Part shown: one piece after another, positions 9,359-18,741 of the stretch
Layout: every line of letters begins with the position of its first letter
Position numbering within the stretch: position 1 is the first letter of the stretch
Assembly (NCBI RefSeq): GCF_000969885.1
Contig: NZ_CP009501.1
Span: forward strand, 2,983,877 to 3,047,876
Length of the DNA: 64,000 nt
Reading direction: 5' to 3'
Source: Methanosarcina thermophila TM-1
Lineage (GTDB): Archaea; Halobacteriota; Methanosarcinia; Methanosarcinales; Methanosarcinaceae
Program-made: the position numbers and the translations under genes
Notes under the pieces: model-generated
The model's database searches: none
Told to the model about the DNA's origin: nothing
The model's input: the letters and a program-made list of their open reading frames with translations, nothing else

Positions 9359-9544
9359 TCAGTCAATTCTGATCTGTTTTCTCTTTGAATAGTCTTCGAT
9401 TAATTTTTCCAGCTTATTTACAAGTTCTCTGGCTTCTTCAAGGTTAAGTTTTATGACCTGTTCATCTTCTCCATGAAAAATATTAATTCTTATCCGGTTT
9501 CTTTCAATTTCCAGCTCGATTTTTCTTCCAATTTCCTGAACCAT
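9359..9544 (-). CDS. Small conserved-looking protein upstream of moaC
   Basis: The 61-aa protein is highly charged: a predicted beta segment (KIELEIERNRIRINIFH) followed by an amphipathic Leu/Glu helix (LNLEEARELVNKLEKLIEDY). The ATG at 9544 has a strong ribosome-binding site (GGGAGG, about 9 nt upstream), which supports translation. It is probably co-transcribed with moaC, 28 nt downstream. I recognise no family. It is not obviously part of molybdopterin synthesis; the sulfur carrier MoaD would end in Gly-Gly, and this protein does not. Confidence 0.6.
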   Translation of the reverse strand: MVQEIGRKIELEIERNRIRINIFHGEDEQVIKLNLEEARELVNKLEKLIEDYSKRKQIRID

Positions 9545-9708
9545 GCAAAAACGCCTCCCTATCCCACGTACATTAGAATATTTTAATTGGATTTTTAAAT
9601 CTCAGTGTTAAATTAATTCTACCTTTAGATAATCTGCAGCGATAAATTGATTGTAATACAGCATTTTCAGTATCAGAATGATATCTTTAAAGCTTGTTTT
9701 TAATCTTT

Positions 9709-11217
9709 TTATCCAATATCAGCTTCTTTAATTATTTCGGGGATTTTTTCCAGAATATCTGTTGCAAGCAGCCCATTGCCTGCTTTCTCAAAAGCAAGAT
9801 CCCCGGCTGCTCCATTAATGTACGCTGCGCAGGCAGCCGCAAGAAACGCGGGATTTCTGGAAAATAGTGATCCTGTGAGCCCTGCCAGGACATCACCTGT
9901 GCCTCCAACTGTCATGCCTGTATTTCCTGTCCTGTTCAGCAGGGTCTGTTTCCCATCCGAAATTATGTCGATTTTTCCTTTTAGAAGTGTTACAACCCCT
10001 TTTTTCTCCGAGAATTCCCTGACAGCTTTAATGCGGGAATCCTGATTTTCAGGGGTTTTCATATCCCTCAAGAGGGCAAACTCTCCTGCGTGCGGGGTTA
10101 TTATCAAATCACAGTTGCCTGCAAGGCTTTCAAAGACAGTGTCTGATAGGGCTGCAAGAGCATCAGCATCCAGGACTGCTTTCCTGCAAAAGGGAAGGAT
10201 TTTCCGGACGGTTTCCAGGGTTTCAGGTGCTCTTCCTAATCCCATCCCCATCACGACTACATTATGGGAATTTATGAGGTCCAGGAGGATTGAGACATCC
10301 TCAGGGCAGAGAATATTCGAAGAAAGTTTTCGGACAATCAGGTTCGGAGAATAAGATGCCACGATTTCTGCTACATTTGCTGGGACTGCTGCGGTTACAA
10401 GATCTGCCCCAGCTTTAAGGGCTGCAAGAGCCGCAAGTGCAGGAGCGCCCGAGTACGGACCGCCTCCAATAACAAGGATTCTTCCGGAATCACCTTTATG
10501 CCCTGAGGATTCCCGCCTGCGGAGTGTCATCAGATCCCCTGGACCAACATATTGTTCGGCGTCGGCAGAAATTCCTATCTCGGCAACCCTTATAATTCCA
10601 GTGTACTCTTTTGCCTTCTCGCTCATGAGCCCTGTTTTCATACGGTGAAAAGTGACTGTAAGTCCTGCATGCACGGCTTTCTCAAAGCTTCCACCGTCAG
10701 GGTCAAGTCCTGAGGGTATATCAATCGAGATTATTTTTTTTCCGGCTCTTCCTTCCCGGTTTATATAATCAATAGCAGTGGATTCGGGTTCTTTTATCTT
10801 TCCTTTTATCCCGGTTCCGAATATAGCGTCTACAAGCAGGTCAGCCTCTGAGTACCAGTCCGAAGCCTCTGCTTCAAACTGGCTCGAATCCGTTATTTCA
10901 ATCACTTCTACGCGGCTGAACTTCAGCAGGGAGAAGTTGTGAAAAGCTTCTTTTGTTCCGATATCTCTGGCTTTTCCCAGCAGGATTAACTTTACTATAT
11001 AACCTGAAGAGCCTGCGAGATGCCTGGCGGCAACAAAAGCGTCCCCTCCGTTGTTACCCCTACCTGCGATAAAAAGTACCCTGCCGCTTCCAAGCTTTTC
11101 CCGGACACTCTGTGCAATAGCGGCACCTGCATTCTCCATTAACTGTATAGGTAGAAGTCCAAGATACTCACAATTTCTGTCTATTGCTTTCATTCTCAGA
11201 GAACTGATGCACTTCAT
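9709..11217 (-). CDS. nnr: Bifunctional NAD(P)H-hydrate epimerase / ADP-dependent dehydratase
   Basis: This enzyme repairs damaged (hydrated) NADH and NADPH. The N-terminal YjeF-N epimerase domain (about residues 1-215) shows LFIAGRGNNGGDAFVAARHL and LVDAIFGTGIKG. The C-terminal ribokinase-like dehydratase domain (about 225-502) shows GRILVIGGGPYSGAPALAAL, IITPHAGEFALL, VVTLLKGKIDII and the nucleotide-binding GGTGDVLAGLTGS. At 502 aa it is the typical two-domain fusion. The start at 11217 gives MKCISSLRM; the second Met (residue 9) is a possible alternative. The upstream gap to 11717 is non-coding. Confidence 0.95.
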   Translation of the reverse strand: MKCISSLRMKAIDRNCEYLGLLPIQLMENAGAAIAQSVREKLGSGRVLFIAGRGNNGGDAFVAARHLAGSSGYIVKLILLGKARDIGTKEAFHNFSLLKFSRVEVIEITDSSQFEAEASDWYSEADLLVDAIFGTGIKGKIKEPESTAIDYINREGRAGKKIISIDIPSGLDPDGGSFEKAVHAGLTVTFHRMKTGLMSEKAKEYTGIIRVAEIGISADAEQYVGPGDLMTLRRRESSGHKGDSGRILVIGGGPYSGAPALAALAALKAGADLVTAAVPANVAEIVASYSPNLIVRKLSSNILCPEDVSILLDLINSHNVVVMGMGLGRAPETLETVRKILPFCRKAVLDADALAALSDTVFESLAGNCDLIITPHAGEFALLRDMKTPENQDSRIKAVREFSEKKGVVTLLKGKIDIISDGKQTLLNRTGNTGMTVGGTGDVLAGLTGSLFSRNPAFLAAACAAYINGAAGDLAFEKAGNGLLATDILEKIPEIIKEADIG

Positions 11218-11242
11218 AGTAGTTACCTGCCTGCTTATTTAA

Positions 11243-11716
11243 TCAGGTATCCTGTTACCTGTTAACCTTCTGAGGATTTCCGCAAGCCTTAATTCCTGGC
11301 TTATATACTGCCATAGAAATTATTATATATCTCTAGAATAATTTAGGTAATTTACTTTGTATTTTTAGACCAAGGAAACCTATCTGATATCATCAGCTAT
11401 ATACATTACATCCCGTTATTACATAATATGAAATTACTTAGTTTTCCGTAAAAAACGTTATTAATTTCTTATGAGTATGATTCATTGAGTATAATCTGTG
11501 TAAGAATAATTTATAAAAACATATAAGAATGATTCATAAAGAGATGATTTGTAAACTAAACTTTGTAAGAGTAATTCCCATCAGGAAATGGTCTGAAACT
11601 ACAGCTACTCTTAGAGTTAATTAACTGTAATAAAACGTGAACAGGCAAGATTCTGATCAAATGTTTGCTTTCCTTTGCACGTGTCTGGACTTATATAAAA
11701 GCATGGAGGACTATTT
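11243..11716. other. Divergent non-coding region between nnr and the RCK-DHH gene
   Basis: This ~470-bp AT-rich stretch separates the divergent genes. It contains loosely repeated words (TGATTCAT at about 11479 and 11528; AAGAATAATTTATAAAAACATATAAGA near 11501-11527 includes a TATA-like TTTATAAAA). GGAGG at 11705-11709 is the ribosome-binding site of the downstream TTG start. No ORF or RNA gene is evident. Confidence 0.4.
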
Positions 11717-13183
11717 TTGCCTAATTTTTCAAAGGATGCGGATAGCAATCTTAAAAATACAGTCAAGCCCAGATACCTTGTTCTGGGCAGTGGAAGTGTT
11801 GGTTTTGCGCTTGCGAAAGAGCTTAGGGAAAGCAATAAGCTCGTAATCATCGTTGATAAAGACGAAGCTAAGGTTGAAACTCTCAGGGAGGAAGGCTTTG
11901 AGGCTATTGTAGGCGATATCTCTGATCCTGAGCTCGTCGATAAGATTGATCTTAAGAACGTTGTTGCTATACTTTTCCTGACTTCCAATAATGAGGCGAA
12001 CAGGAAGGGCATCGAAAATTTCAAAATGGTAGTTAGCCCCGACGTTCAGCTTTTTTCCAGAGCTTCGGACATTATTAACAAAGAAAAAATGGAAGATCTC
12101 GGGGCAGATTATGTCTTTATGCCTTCCAAGCTTGTTGCGACTTCCCTTTCCCGTACCCTCGAGAGAGCCGAGTCGGTTCACAGGGGCAACAGGCTTGCAC
12201 GGTGGCTAAAAGGGATAAGGGATAAAAAACTTGCCATTGTTATTCATGATAATCCCGATCCGGATGCTATTTCAAGTGGACTTGCCCTGAAAGAGATTGC
12301 AAAGACTCTCGGGGTCGAAGCAAGCATCCTCTACCACGGCAGGATTGGGCATCAGGAAAACAAAGCCTTTTTAAATCTGCTCGGGATTGACCTCGGTAAG
12401 ATGGAAGAGTACGACCTGAAAGACTTCGATGAGATCGCCCTGATAGACTGCTCGGTTCCCGGCGTTAATAATATGGTTCCCCCAAATACCTATGTGGGCG
12501 TTGTTATTGACCATCACCCACCCGGGGATGCCGAGATAAAAGCTGAGTATATAGATATCCGGCCGAATTTCGGGGCAACTGCTACTATAATGACAAAGTA
12601 CTTGCAGCAGCTCAATATCAATATTTCCAAAACCCTTGCAACAGCCCTGCTCTATGGGATTCGGACTGACACCCAGGATTTCAAGCGGAAGACCGACCCT
12701 GCAGACCTTTCAGCTGCTTCGTACCTTTACCCCCTTTCGAATCACGGAATTCTGGACCAGCTTGAGCAGCCCTCAATGTCTATCGAAACCCTTGATGTGC
12801 TTGGAGAAGCCATCAGGAACCGGCAGGTGTTGGGAAGTTATCTTCTTTCAAATGTCGGCAATATACGGGATAGGGATACCCTCCCACAGGCTGCAGATTA
12901 CCTTTTGAGCCTTGAGGGAATTTCTACAACTGTAGTTTTCGGGGTCACTGAAGACCGTATCTATATTTCCGGGCGCAGTAATGATATCAGGATTAATCTG
13001 GGTGAAGTCATGCGCCAGGCTTTCGGTGAAGATGCAGGTGGGCACGCAAACGCAGCGGGAGCCCAGATTCCCCTTGGGGTTTTCAGTGCTACGAAAGACC
13101 GGCAGACCTTACTGAGGCTGGTTAATGAAGCCGTTGTCAAAAGGTTCCTGAGTGCAGTTGGAGTCGAAAGTACGGGAGAGTAA
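11717..13183 (+). CDS. RCK (TrkA-N)-DHH-DHHA1 phosphoesterase
   Basis: The 488-aa protein begins with a Rossmann RCK/TrkA-N domain (about residues 15-140) containing YLVLGSGSVGFALAKEL, the nucleotide-binding Gly loop, and IIVDKDEAKV. A DHH phosphoesterase domain follows, with NPDPDA (residues 179-184 region) and IDHHPPGD (D265-H266-H267), then a DHHA1 substrate domain with DAGGHANAAGA (G441-G442-H443). DHH/DHHA1 enzymes hydrolyse oligoribonucleotides, pAp or cyclic dinucleotides. The RCK domain suggests regulation by NAD(H) or a nucleotide; the true substrate cannot be read from sequence. The start is TTG at 11717 with GGAGG 8 nt upstream; no in-frame ATG precedes the Gly loop. Confidence 0.88.
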   Translation: MPNFSKDADSNLKNTVKPRYLVLGSGSVGFALAKELRESNKLVIIVDKDEAKVETLREEGFEAIVGDISDPELVDKIDLKNVVAILFLTSNNEANRKGIENFKMVVSPDVQLFSRASDIINKEKMEDLGADYVFMPSKLVATSLSRTLERAESVHRGNRLARWLKGIRDKKLAIVIHDNPDPDAISSGLALKEIAKTLGVEASILYHGRIGHQENKAFLNLLGIDLGKMEEYDLKDFDEIALIDCSVPGVNNMVPPNTYVGVVIDHHPPGDAEIKAEYIDIRPNFGATATIMTKYLQQLNINISKTLATALLYGIRTDTQDFKRKTDPADLSAASYLYPLSNHGILDQLEQPSMSIETLDVLGEAIRNRQVLGSYLLSNVGNIRDRDTLPQAADYLLSLEGISTTVVFGVTEDRIYISGRSNDIRINLGEVMRQAFGEDAGGHANAAGAQIPLGVFSATKDRQTLLRLVNEAVVKRFLSAVGVESTGE

Positions 13184-13254
13184 GGTTTTCAAGATTTTAA
13201 TAGATGGATCACAATTGAAATCATCCTCTCAAGACATTGAAATCCCCTTCAGAA

Positions 13255-13440
13255 GGAAACAATAAGAAAAAGATAGAATACAATAGTAAAGGAAGAAACG
13301 ATAAGAAAAGATAGAAAAAAGGATAGTAAAGGAAGAAATGATAGAAAATAAAGAATACAGGATAGTAAAGGAAGAAGCGAAAAGAAGAATAAATACAAGA
13401 CAGTAAGAATAAAAATAAAGAATAAAAGAGATCGGAGAAT
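13255..13440. repeat. Purine-rich degenerate repeats 3' of the RCK-DHH gene
   Basis: In the 470-bp convergent gap (13184-13655), about 185 bp is almost entirely A and G on the plus strand. It has imperfect copies of a GATAGTAAAGGAAGAA word near 13282, 13323 and 13362. The remainder (13480-13600) is T-rich. Minus-strand ORFs read through this stretch are low-complexity Phe/Leu/Ser strings and are not real. It may act as a transcription end zone for the two convergent genes; this is inference. Confidence 0.5.
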
Positions 13441-13655
13441 GGGGAAAATAGCTTCTTCCTCCATTCATTTTTTAGTGCTTTTAATACTTCTAATTTCTTT
13501 AAGTTTCCTAACTTTTTTAAGTCTCTTTATTCTTTTAAATACCCAACTTTTTTGAATTTCCGATCTTTTGTAAATTTTCTAATTTTCTAAAGCACCAGTG
13601 TTTGTAAACTTTTTATCTCCCTGATTTCAGACTTAAAAGTCAGGTTCAGGGGATG

Positions 13656-16151
13656 TCAATTCATCTCCAGGTTTTTCACTTCTACTTGGTTCCCGTTCAG
13701 GACATCCTCTTCCGTTACCTGGATTCCTGAGACTGTGGCATTTCCTCCTGCACTCACGGAATAAGCCGATACAGCCCTAACTCCATGTGCTGTATTTTCG
13801 GTTGAGTAAGGTACGGTTATTTCAAATAAACCGTTTTTATCTGACACTGCTGTGTTCTGATAAGTGAATTCCCTGCCTGTGTTCGAGTTGAGCATAAGGG
13901 TGGCAGTAACGTTCTGTCCCGGGCTTGCAGTACCTGAGAGCTTAGCTCCTGGGACGAATTCGAATATCTTTACATCATTCTTCTTGCCGCCCTTTTCCTC
14001 AGGGATAGAACTTTCATGGATAAGCCTCAGGTTTCCAAGATTTGATCCGTCGAGTTCATGAAGTTTGTATATTTCGGTATTCTTGAATTCATCTTTAGCT
14101 GTTGCAACGGTCTCAAGACCAGTTTTCCCTTTGATAGTCTCAATTTTAAAGTATTGTTCAATATCCTTGCCTGCAAGCTCAACAATAGCTCCAAACTTGC
14201 CGCTCGCCATCTGTTTGTCGGTTATTACGTACTTTACATTGAGCTTTTCCATAATTGCCTTTGCTTCTTCTTCGGAGTCGGTTGTGAAGAAATGCGCTGA
14301 GTCCTGTATGCCGGTTTGGAAATTGTTTGAAACGACAGGTCTTTTTGCCAGGTAAACAATCCAGTTTCCATAGTCCCACCAGCTCAAAACACTGTACTCG
14401 GGAGTTTCAGAAGGCTCAAGGTAATTAGAAGTCTCAGGGCTTGAGGCTTCAAGCCAGGTGAGAGCTTCTTTCCACTCGGGATCAACCGATCCTCCTTCTT
14501 TTGCAAAAGCAAACCCTGCCCATATACAGGGTACAAATACAAGCCCTATCAGTGCCACTGATGAGACAATTTTGAAGTAATCGGGCTGCTGGTCCTTTTT
14601 CGAGCCTGATGTATTGCTTATTTTCTGTTTTGATTTTTTCTTTGACTTTGTTTCTTTCTCCACTTTAAGCGCAGACGTGGAGTTCTTTGAGGTTATTGGT
14701 CCTGATTTGATCAGTTTCCTTAGTTCAGCCTCAAAGTCAAAGGACTCGAGTAATACCCAGAGGAAGTACGCGGTAAGAATTGAAACGTTTATTGCGAACA
14801 GATAGGTAAAGCGCCTCTGGGAGATTGCTAAATATGCAAAGAAAATTGACCATAAGAGGAAAAATATCCCTTCAGGCTTTGATTTCTCTCCTCTCCACTC
14901 AAGGCAAAGCAGGAAAAATCCTCCCAGAGCTGCAAGGAAGCAAAGTCCCAGGCTTGATAGTACTGGTGAAAAGGTAAGCTTTCCCTGTGCGGTTAAAAAT
15001 AATGGCACAGCTTCAACAATCGTGCTTATGTATTCACCTTTTCCTAGGAAGAACCTCATCCCCTCAATTATGAAAGCATAGTATTCGGCAGAAAGAATCC
15101 TGAGGGAGAGAAGCCCTAACCCTGAGATCAGTATCAAGACGGCTGGATAATATTTCCAGTCCAGATCCTTTTTCGAGATATATGAGGAAAAACCCCAGAG
15201 GATTAGGGTTCCTGCCACTAGGCTCAATACATAGAGTACCTGGAACCAGGAAAGGTACATTGCGCTCATCTCAAGGCCCGGGCGCACAGACCCTGCTACA
15301 AGAGGAATGGTAAAGAGAAGTGTTGCAAGAAGGCTTGTAATGGTGCAGATAAGAAGATAATCGGAACTTTTCCCAACTCTTAGGTCGAGTGTGGTTTGTA
15401 TGAATGCATAAAGCACAATAAAACTCACAAAAACCGGAGCTCCTATCCATGTGAAAATCAGTAGTGCTAAGAAAAGCCCGGATGCTGCTGCGGAAGCCAG
15501 CGTTTTAATATGTTTCTTATCGGAAGAGATGTTTTTAAGAGATGTCAGGGAGAGAGGTCCTTCACCTGCCCGTTTTAAGGCAAATATGAAGAATGCATAA
15601 GCTGAAGTAGATAGAAGCGTCTCCGCTACATGATGGTCAACCGCTCCAAAGCGTGATATGTATACATGTGCTGGAAGCACTGCAAAAATGAAAGCTGCGA
15701 GAAGCGCGGTTCTTCTGTCAAATACCGAGCTAGTTACAAAATATAAAGGAATTATTGTCAGAATTCCCAGAAGTAAGGGCAGCAGGGCTCCTGCGAATTC
15801 GATGGTATACAAATCCGGCTGTCCCCCTCCAAGGATAATTGCAAGCAGAGCGCCTAACAGGTCAAAAAGAGGCGGCCACCCAACCTCAAAGCCCTGAGGG
15901 TAATTTATGTAAGAATCGAAATTAAGGGAATGGGGAAAATTGGAAGCTGTATATAAAATGCGCCGCATATGGTAGAAGTCATCATATCCATTGAAAGTTA
16001 TGCTTCCATTTGCAGTGACTGAGGTGTATGACAGCATGCGCATGAGAAAAGCAACTATCACAACTGCAGTCAGAGCAATAATACTGAATTTTAAATTATT
16101 CGCTGGCCGTTTTACCGCCGGACATCTCATGCCTTTGTTCGTTGTAACCAT
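13656..16151 (-). CDS. aglB: Oligosaccharyltransferase STT3/AglB
   Basis: This membrane enzyme transfers lipid-linked glycans to Asn in Asn-X-Ser/Thr sequons of exported proteins. The N-terminal half has many membrane segments, the first near residues 22-45. Catalytic features are present: the first acidic motif GYDDFYHMRR, the DHH motif GAVDHHVAETL, and the hallmark WWDYG (SWWDYGNWI, first Trp near residue 591). The C-terminal soluble part ends in a beta-rich region. Within the loop before WWDYG there is a Lys/Ser-rich cytosolic insert (KEKETKSKKKSKQK-like). At 831 aa it is in the range of archaeal AglB. It adjoins a large glycan cluster that could supply its donor. Confidence 0.93.
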   Translation of the reverse strand: MVTTNKGMRCPAVKRPANNLKFSIIALTAVVIVAFLMRMLSYTSVTANGSITFNGYDDFYHMRRILYTASNFPHSLNFDSYINYPQGFEVGWPPLFDLLGALLAIILGGGQPDLYTIEFAGALLPLLLGILTIIPLYFVTSSVFDRRTALLAAFIFAVLPAHVYISRFGAVDHHVAETLLSTSAYAFFIFALKRAGEGPLSLTSLKNISSDKKHIKTLASAAASGLFLALLIFTWIGAPVFVSFIVLYAFIQTTLDLRVGKSSDYLLICTITSLLATLLFTIPLVAGSVRPGLEMSAMYLSWFQVLYVLSLVAGTLILWGFSSYISKKDLDWKYYPAVLILISGLGLLSLRILSAEYYAFIIEGMRFFLGKGEYISTIVEAVPLFLTAQGKLTFSPVLSSLGLCFLAALGGFFLLCLEWRGEKSKPEGIFFLLWSIFFAYLAISQRRFTYLFAINVSILTAYFLWVLLESFDFEAELRKLIKSGPITSKNSTSALKVEKETKSKKKSKQKISNTSGSKKDQQPDYFKIVSSVALIGLVFVPCIWAGFAFAKEGGSVDPEWKEALTWLEASSPETSNYLEPSETPEYSVLSWWDYGNWIVYLAKRPVVSNNFQTGIQDSAHFFTTDSEEEAKAIMEKLNVKYVITDKQMASGKFGAIVELAGKDIEQYFKIETIKGKTGLETVATAKDEFKNTEIYKLHELDGSNLGNLRLIHESSIPEEKGGKKNDVKIFEFVPGAKLSGTASPGQNVTATLMLNSNTGREFTYQNTAVSDKNGLFEITVPYSTENTAHGVRAVSAYSVSAGGNATVSGIQVTEEDVLNGNQVEVKNLEMN

Positions 16152-16892
16152 CTCTCTTAATTTTTATCAGTTTGCGTTATTGTACTTTTAAGTGAATTAA
16201 TCTTTGATAGTACTGAATTAATATAATAACTTTAAGGTTGTCTAACCTAGATGAAGAGGTGAGTACTCCTGATTTACAGCTTCATCTGGCAAGTGTTATA
16301 TATACCTCTCATAATGTTGATATGAAATTTTCAATATACTTATAACCGTTGAGCTTAATGAATTTCTGAGACCGCGAAAATATCCGTTATTACTCTTGGA
16401 AGATCTAGTGTTATTACTGGTGGAATATCTGAATTACTGGTGGAAGACCTGATAATATGTGGAAAATCTGTATTTGACAGGAATTAATGCTACCAGTAAA
16501 CATTGTAGTATTACTAATAAAAGCTCTGATATTAATAATAACAGATTTGATACTATTATAAAAATCTCTGATACGATCAATAAAAAGATCTGAATCAATC
16601 TGTACCACAAATAGAAGGATTTAAAACCAGATATCACAAGTAAAAAGCTCAACTACTAACAGCTAACACACTAATAGATAGCGTACTAACAGCTAGCATA
16701 CTAACAACTAACAGAAGAGTCTGGTATCACTTACTGAAGCCCCTGATACTACTGGTTAATGGATAAAATCGGAACCCTGCACGTTAGAAAAACCAGATAC
16801 TTATGTTTTTCCACTGCGCTGGAATTTGCATCTAGATTCGATAACCGGCAGCCTCTTAACCTGTCTAAAACCCTGAAACAAGTGAGAAAACG
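16152..16892. promoter_or_regulatory. Divergent promoter region between aglB and the glycan export operon
   Basis: This 740-bp region has no convincing gene. A TATA-like TTATATATACC lies near 16298-16308. A run of imperfect repeats follows: ATTACTGGTGGAA words at about 16413-16445, AAAA-CTCTGATA words near 16520-16575, and TACTAACAGCTAACA-like words at 16650-16720. The repeats are degenerate and AT-rich. The region probably carries promoters for both aglB (leftward) and the glycosyltransferase operon (rightward). Confidence 0.4.
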
Positions 16893-17993
16893 ATGAGAGT
16901 AGCCATATTTCATGATTATTTCGGAGCAATTGGTGGTGGAGAGAAACTGGTGCTCATGCTGGCAAAATCTCTCAATGCCGATGTTATCACTACTGACCTA
17001 AACATGGAATCCGTAAAAAAGATGGGCTACTCTGATGTGCGCATAATCAGCCTGGGAGAGACCCCAAAAGTGCCCCCTCTGAAGCAAATCTCCGCATCTT
17101 TTTATTTTGCAACCTGTGACTTTTCAAAAGAATATGATTTCTTCATCTTTTCAGGCAACTGGGCACACTTTGCAGCAAAAAAACATAAGCCTAACCTGTA
17201 CTACTGCCACACTCCTACAAGGGCTTTCTATGATCTCTACGATACCTTTCTCAGCAGACAGTCCCTATTAATTTCGATCTTTTTCCGGATCTGGGTCTGG
17301 CTTCACAGACCAATTTCGGAATATTACCTTTCTTACGTTTGTAAAATTGTGACTAACTCAAAGAATACGTCAAAAAGAATCAAAAAATACTTTAAGAGGG
17401 ACTCTCTGGTTATTTATCCTCCAGTGGACGTCTCAAAGTTCACCTGCAAAGAATATGGAGATTTCTGGCTATCAGTAAACCGCCTTTACCCTGAGAAAAG
17501 AGTGGAAATTCAGATTGAGGCATTCAGAAAAATGCCAGATGAAAAACTGATAATAGTTGGAGGTTACTCTAAAGGCGATCATGCAAAAAGTTATGCGGAA
17601 AATATAGTCAAGAATTTACCACAGAATGTAAAAGTTCTGGGTGAGATTTCGGAGGCTGAACTGCTTGATGCTTACTCCCGCTGTAAAGGCATTATCTGCA
17701 CTGCTATGGATGAGGATTTCGGGATGACACCTGTGGAGGCTATGGCAAGCGGAAAACCCGTAATAGCCGTAAACGAAGGGGGATTCAAGGAAACAGTAAC
17801 CGAAAGAACAGGGATCTTTATAAACGCAGATGTACACAGTGTCATAGAAGCTGTTAAATTCATATCTCGCAGCCCTAACTCATATCAGGATGCATGTTTC
17901 AACAGAGCGAAAGAATTTGATATTTCCATTTTTACTAAAAAAATAAAAAATGTGATTTGTGATGATCCTGAAACATTTAAGCGAGTTGTATAA
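16893..17993 (+). CDS. Glycosyltransferase family 4 (first gene of export operon)
   Basis: The 366-aa cytosolic GT-B enzyme shows the N-terminal Gly-rich acceptor loop ([17 protein letters not shown]) and the C-terminal donor-binding region with the E-x7-E signature ([20 protein letters not shown]). These are typical of GT4 mannosyl- or glucosyl-transferases that use nucleotide sugars. [14 protein letters not shown] is a segment often seen in archaeal and bacterial O-antigen mannosyltransferases. The downstream permease gene overlaps its 3' end by about 32 nt, so it belongs to the export operon. The sugar and linkage cannot be assigned. Confidence 0.85.
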   Translation: MRVAIFHDYFGAIGGGEKLVLMLAKSLNADVITTDLNMESVKKMGYSDVRIISLGETPKVPPLKQISASFYFATCDFSKEYDFFIFSGNWAHFAAKKHKPNLYYCHTPTRAFYDLYDTFLSRQSLLISIFFRIWVWLHRPISEYYLSYVCKIVTNSKNTSKRIKKYFKRDSLVIYPPVDVSKFTCKEYGDFWLSVNRLYPEKRVEIQIEAFRKMPDEKLIIVGGYSKGDHAKSYAENIVKNLPQNVKVLGEISEAELLDAYSRCKGIICTAMDEDFGMTPVEAMASGKPVIAVNEGGFKETVTERTGIFINADVHSVIEAVKFISRSPNSYQDACFNRAKEFDISIFTKKIKNVICDDPETFKRVV

Positions 17994-18741
17994 ATATCGG
18001 GAGTTAATCTGGAAATTATCCTGGGGAGAATTCAAACTCCGATATAAAAACTCCATACTGGGGTACTTCTGGTCCCTTCTTGAACCTCTTTTAATGCTAA
18101 CAGTGATGTACTTTGTATTTTCCAATCTCATGAAAGTTCAGGTAGAGTATTATCAGCTATTTCTGTTAATGGGCATAATCTTATGGAACTTCCTGAGCAG
18201 GTCTACAAATATCGGATTGTTTTCTATAGTGGGGAGACCGGATATGGTTAAAAAAATCTATTTCCCAAGAGATATTTTTGTAATCTCCTCCTGCATCACA
18301 GCTCTACTTATGAGTATCTTTGAATCCTTTGTGTTTTTCATATTTATGGCGTTTTTCAGGGTTCCTTTATCTCTTAATATATTATATGCACCTTTGATCC
18401 TAATTTCCCTTTTCACTCTTGCTCTGGGAGTTTCCTTGGCACTCTCAGCGCTCAATGTTTACTATAGAGACGTTCAGTTTATCTGGGATGTACTTATGCA
18501 GGCAGGCTTCTTTGCAACCCCTATCCTGTATAGCCTGGACTTCCTGCCCGAAACTATGCAAAAAATTGTTCTTCTTAACCCGATGTCACGGATAATAATA
18601 TCTGCACGGAATACTGTAATCTATTCCACACCGGCACGTTTTGAAGACCTCCTGTTTATGTTCGCCTCATCAATATTATTCCTCATAATAGGTTATGTCG
18701 TCTTTTCCAAACTGGAACCAGGCTTTGCGGAGGAAATTTGA
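17959..18741 (+). CDS. ABC-2 type polysaccharide export permease (Wzm-like)
   Basis: This 260-aa integral membrane protein has about six hydrophobic segments and the family N-terminus [20 protein letters not shown], followed by [13 protein letters not shown]. It belongs to the O-antigen/teichoic-acid ABC-2 exporters and should form the membrane channel for the ATPase encoded next, with TGATG stop/start coupling between the genes. Start candidates are GTG 17959 or ATG 17962; both overlap the upstream glycosyltransferase. Role inferred from family and context: moving a lipid-linked glycan across the cytoplasmic membrane. Confidence 0.9.
   Translation: MMILKHLSELYKYRELIWKLSWGEFKLRYKNSILGYFWSLLEPLLMLTVMYFVFSNLMKVQVEYYQLFLLMGIILWNFLSRSTNIGLFSIVGRPDMVKKIYFPRDIFVISSCITALLMSIFESFVFFIFMAFFRVPLSLNILYAPLILISLFTLALGVSLALSALNVYYRDVQFIWDVLMQAGFFATPILYSLDFLPETMQKIVLLNPMSRIIISARNTVIYSTPARFEDLLFMFASSILFLIIGYVVFSKLEPGFAEEI

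Noticed and set aside
13229-13468. Two hydrophobic Phe/Leu/Ser minus-strand ORFs
   Set aside because: They are low-complexity reading of an A/G-rich repeat stretch, with no gene-like features.
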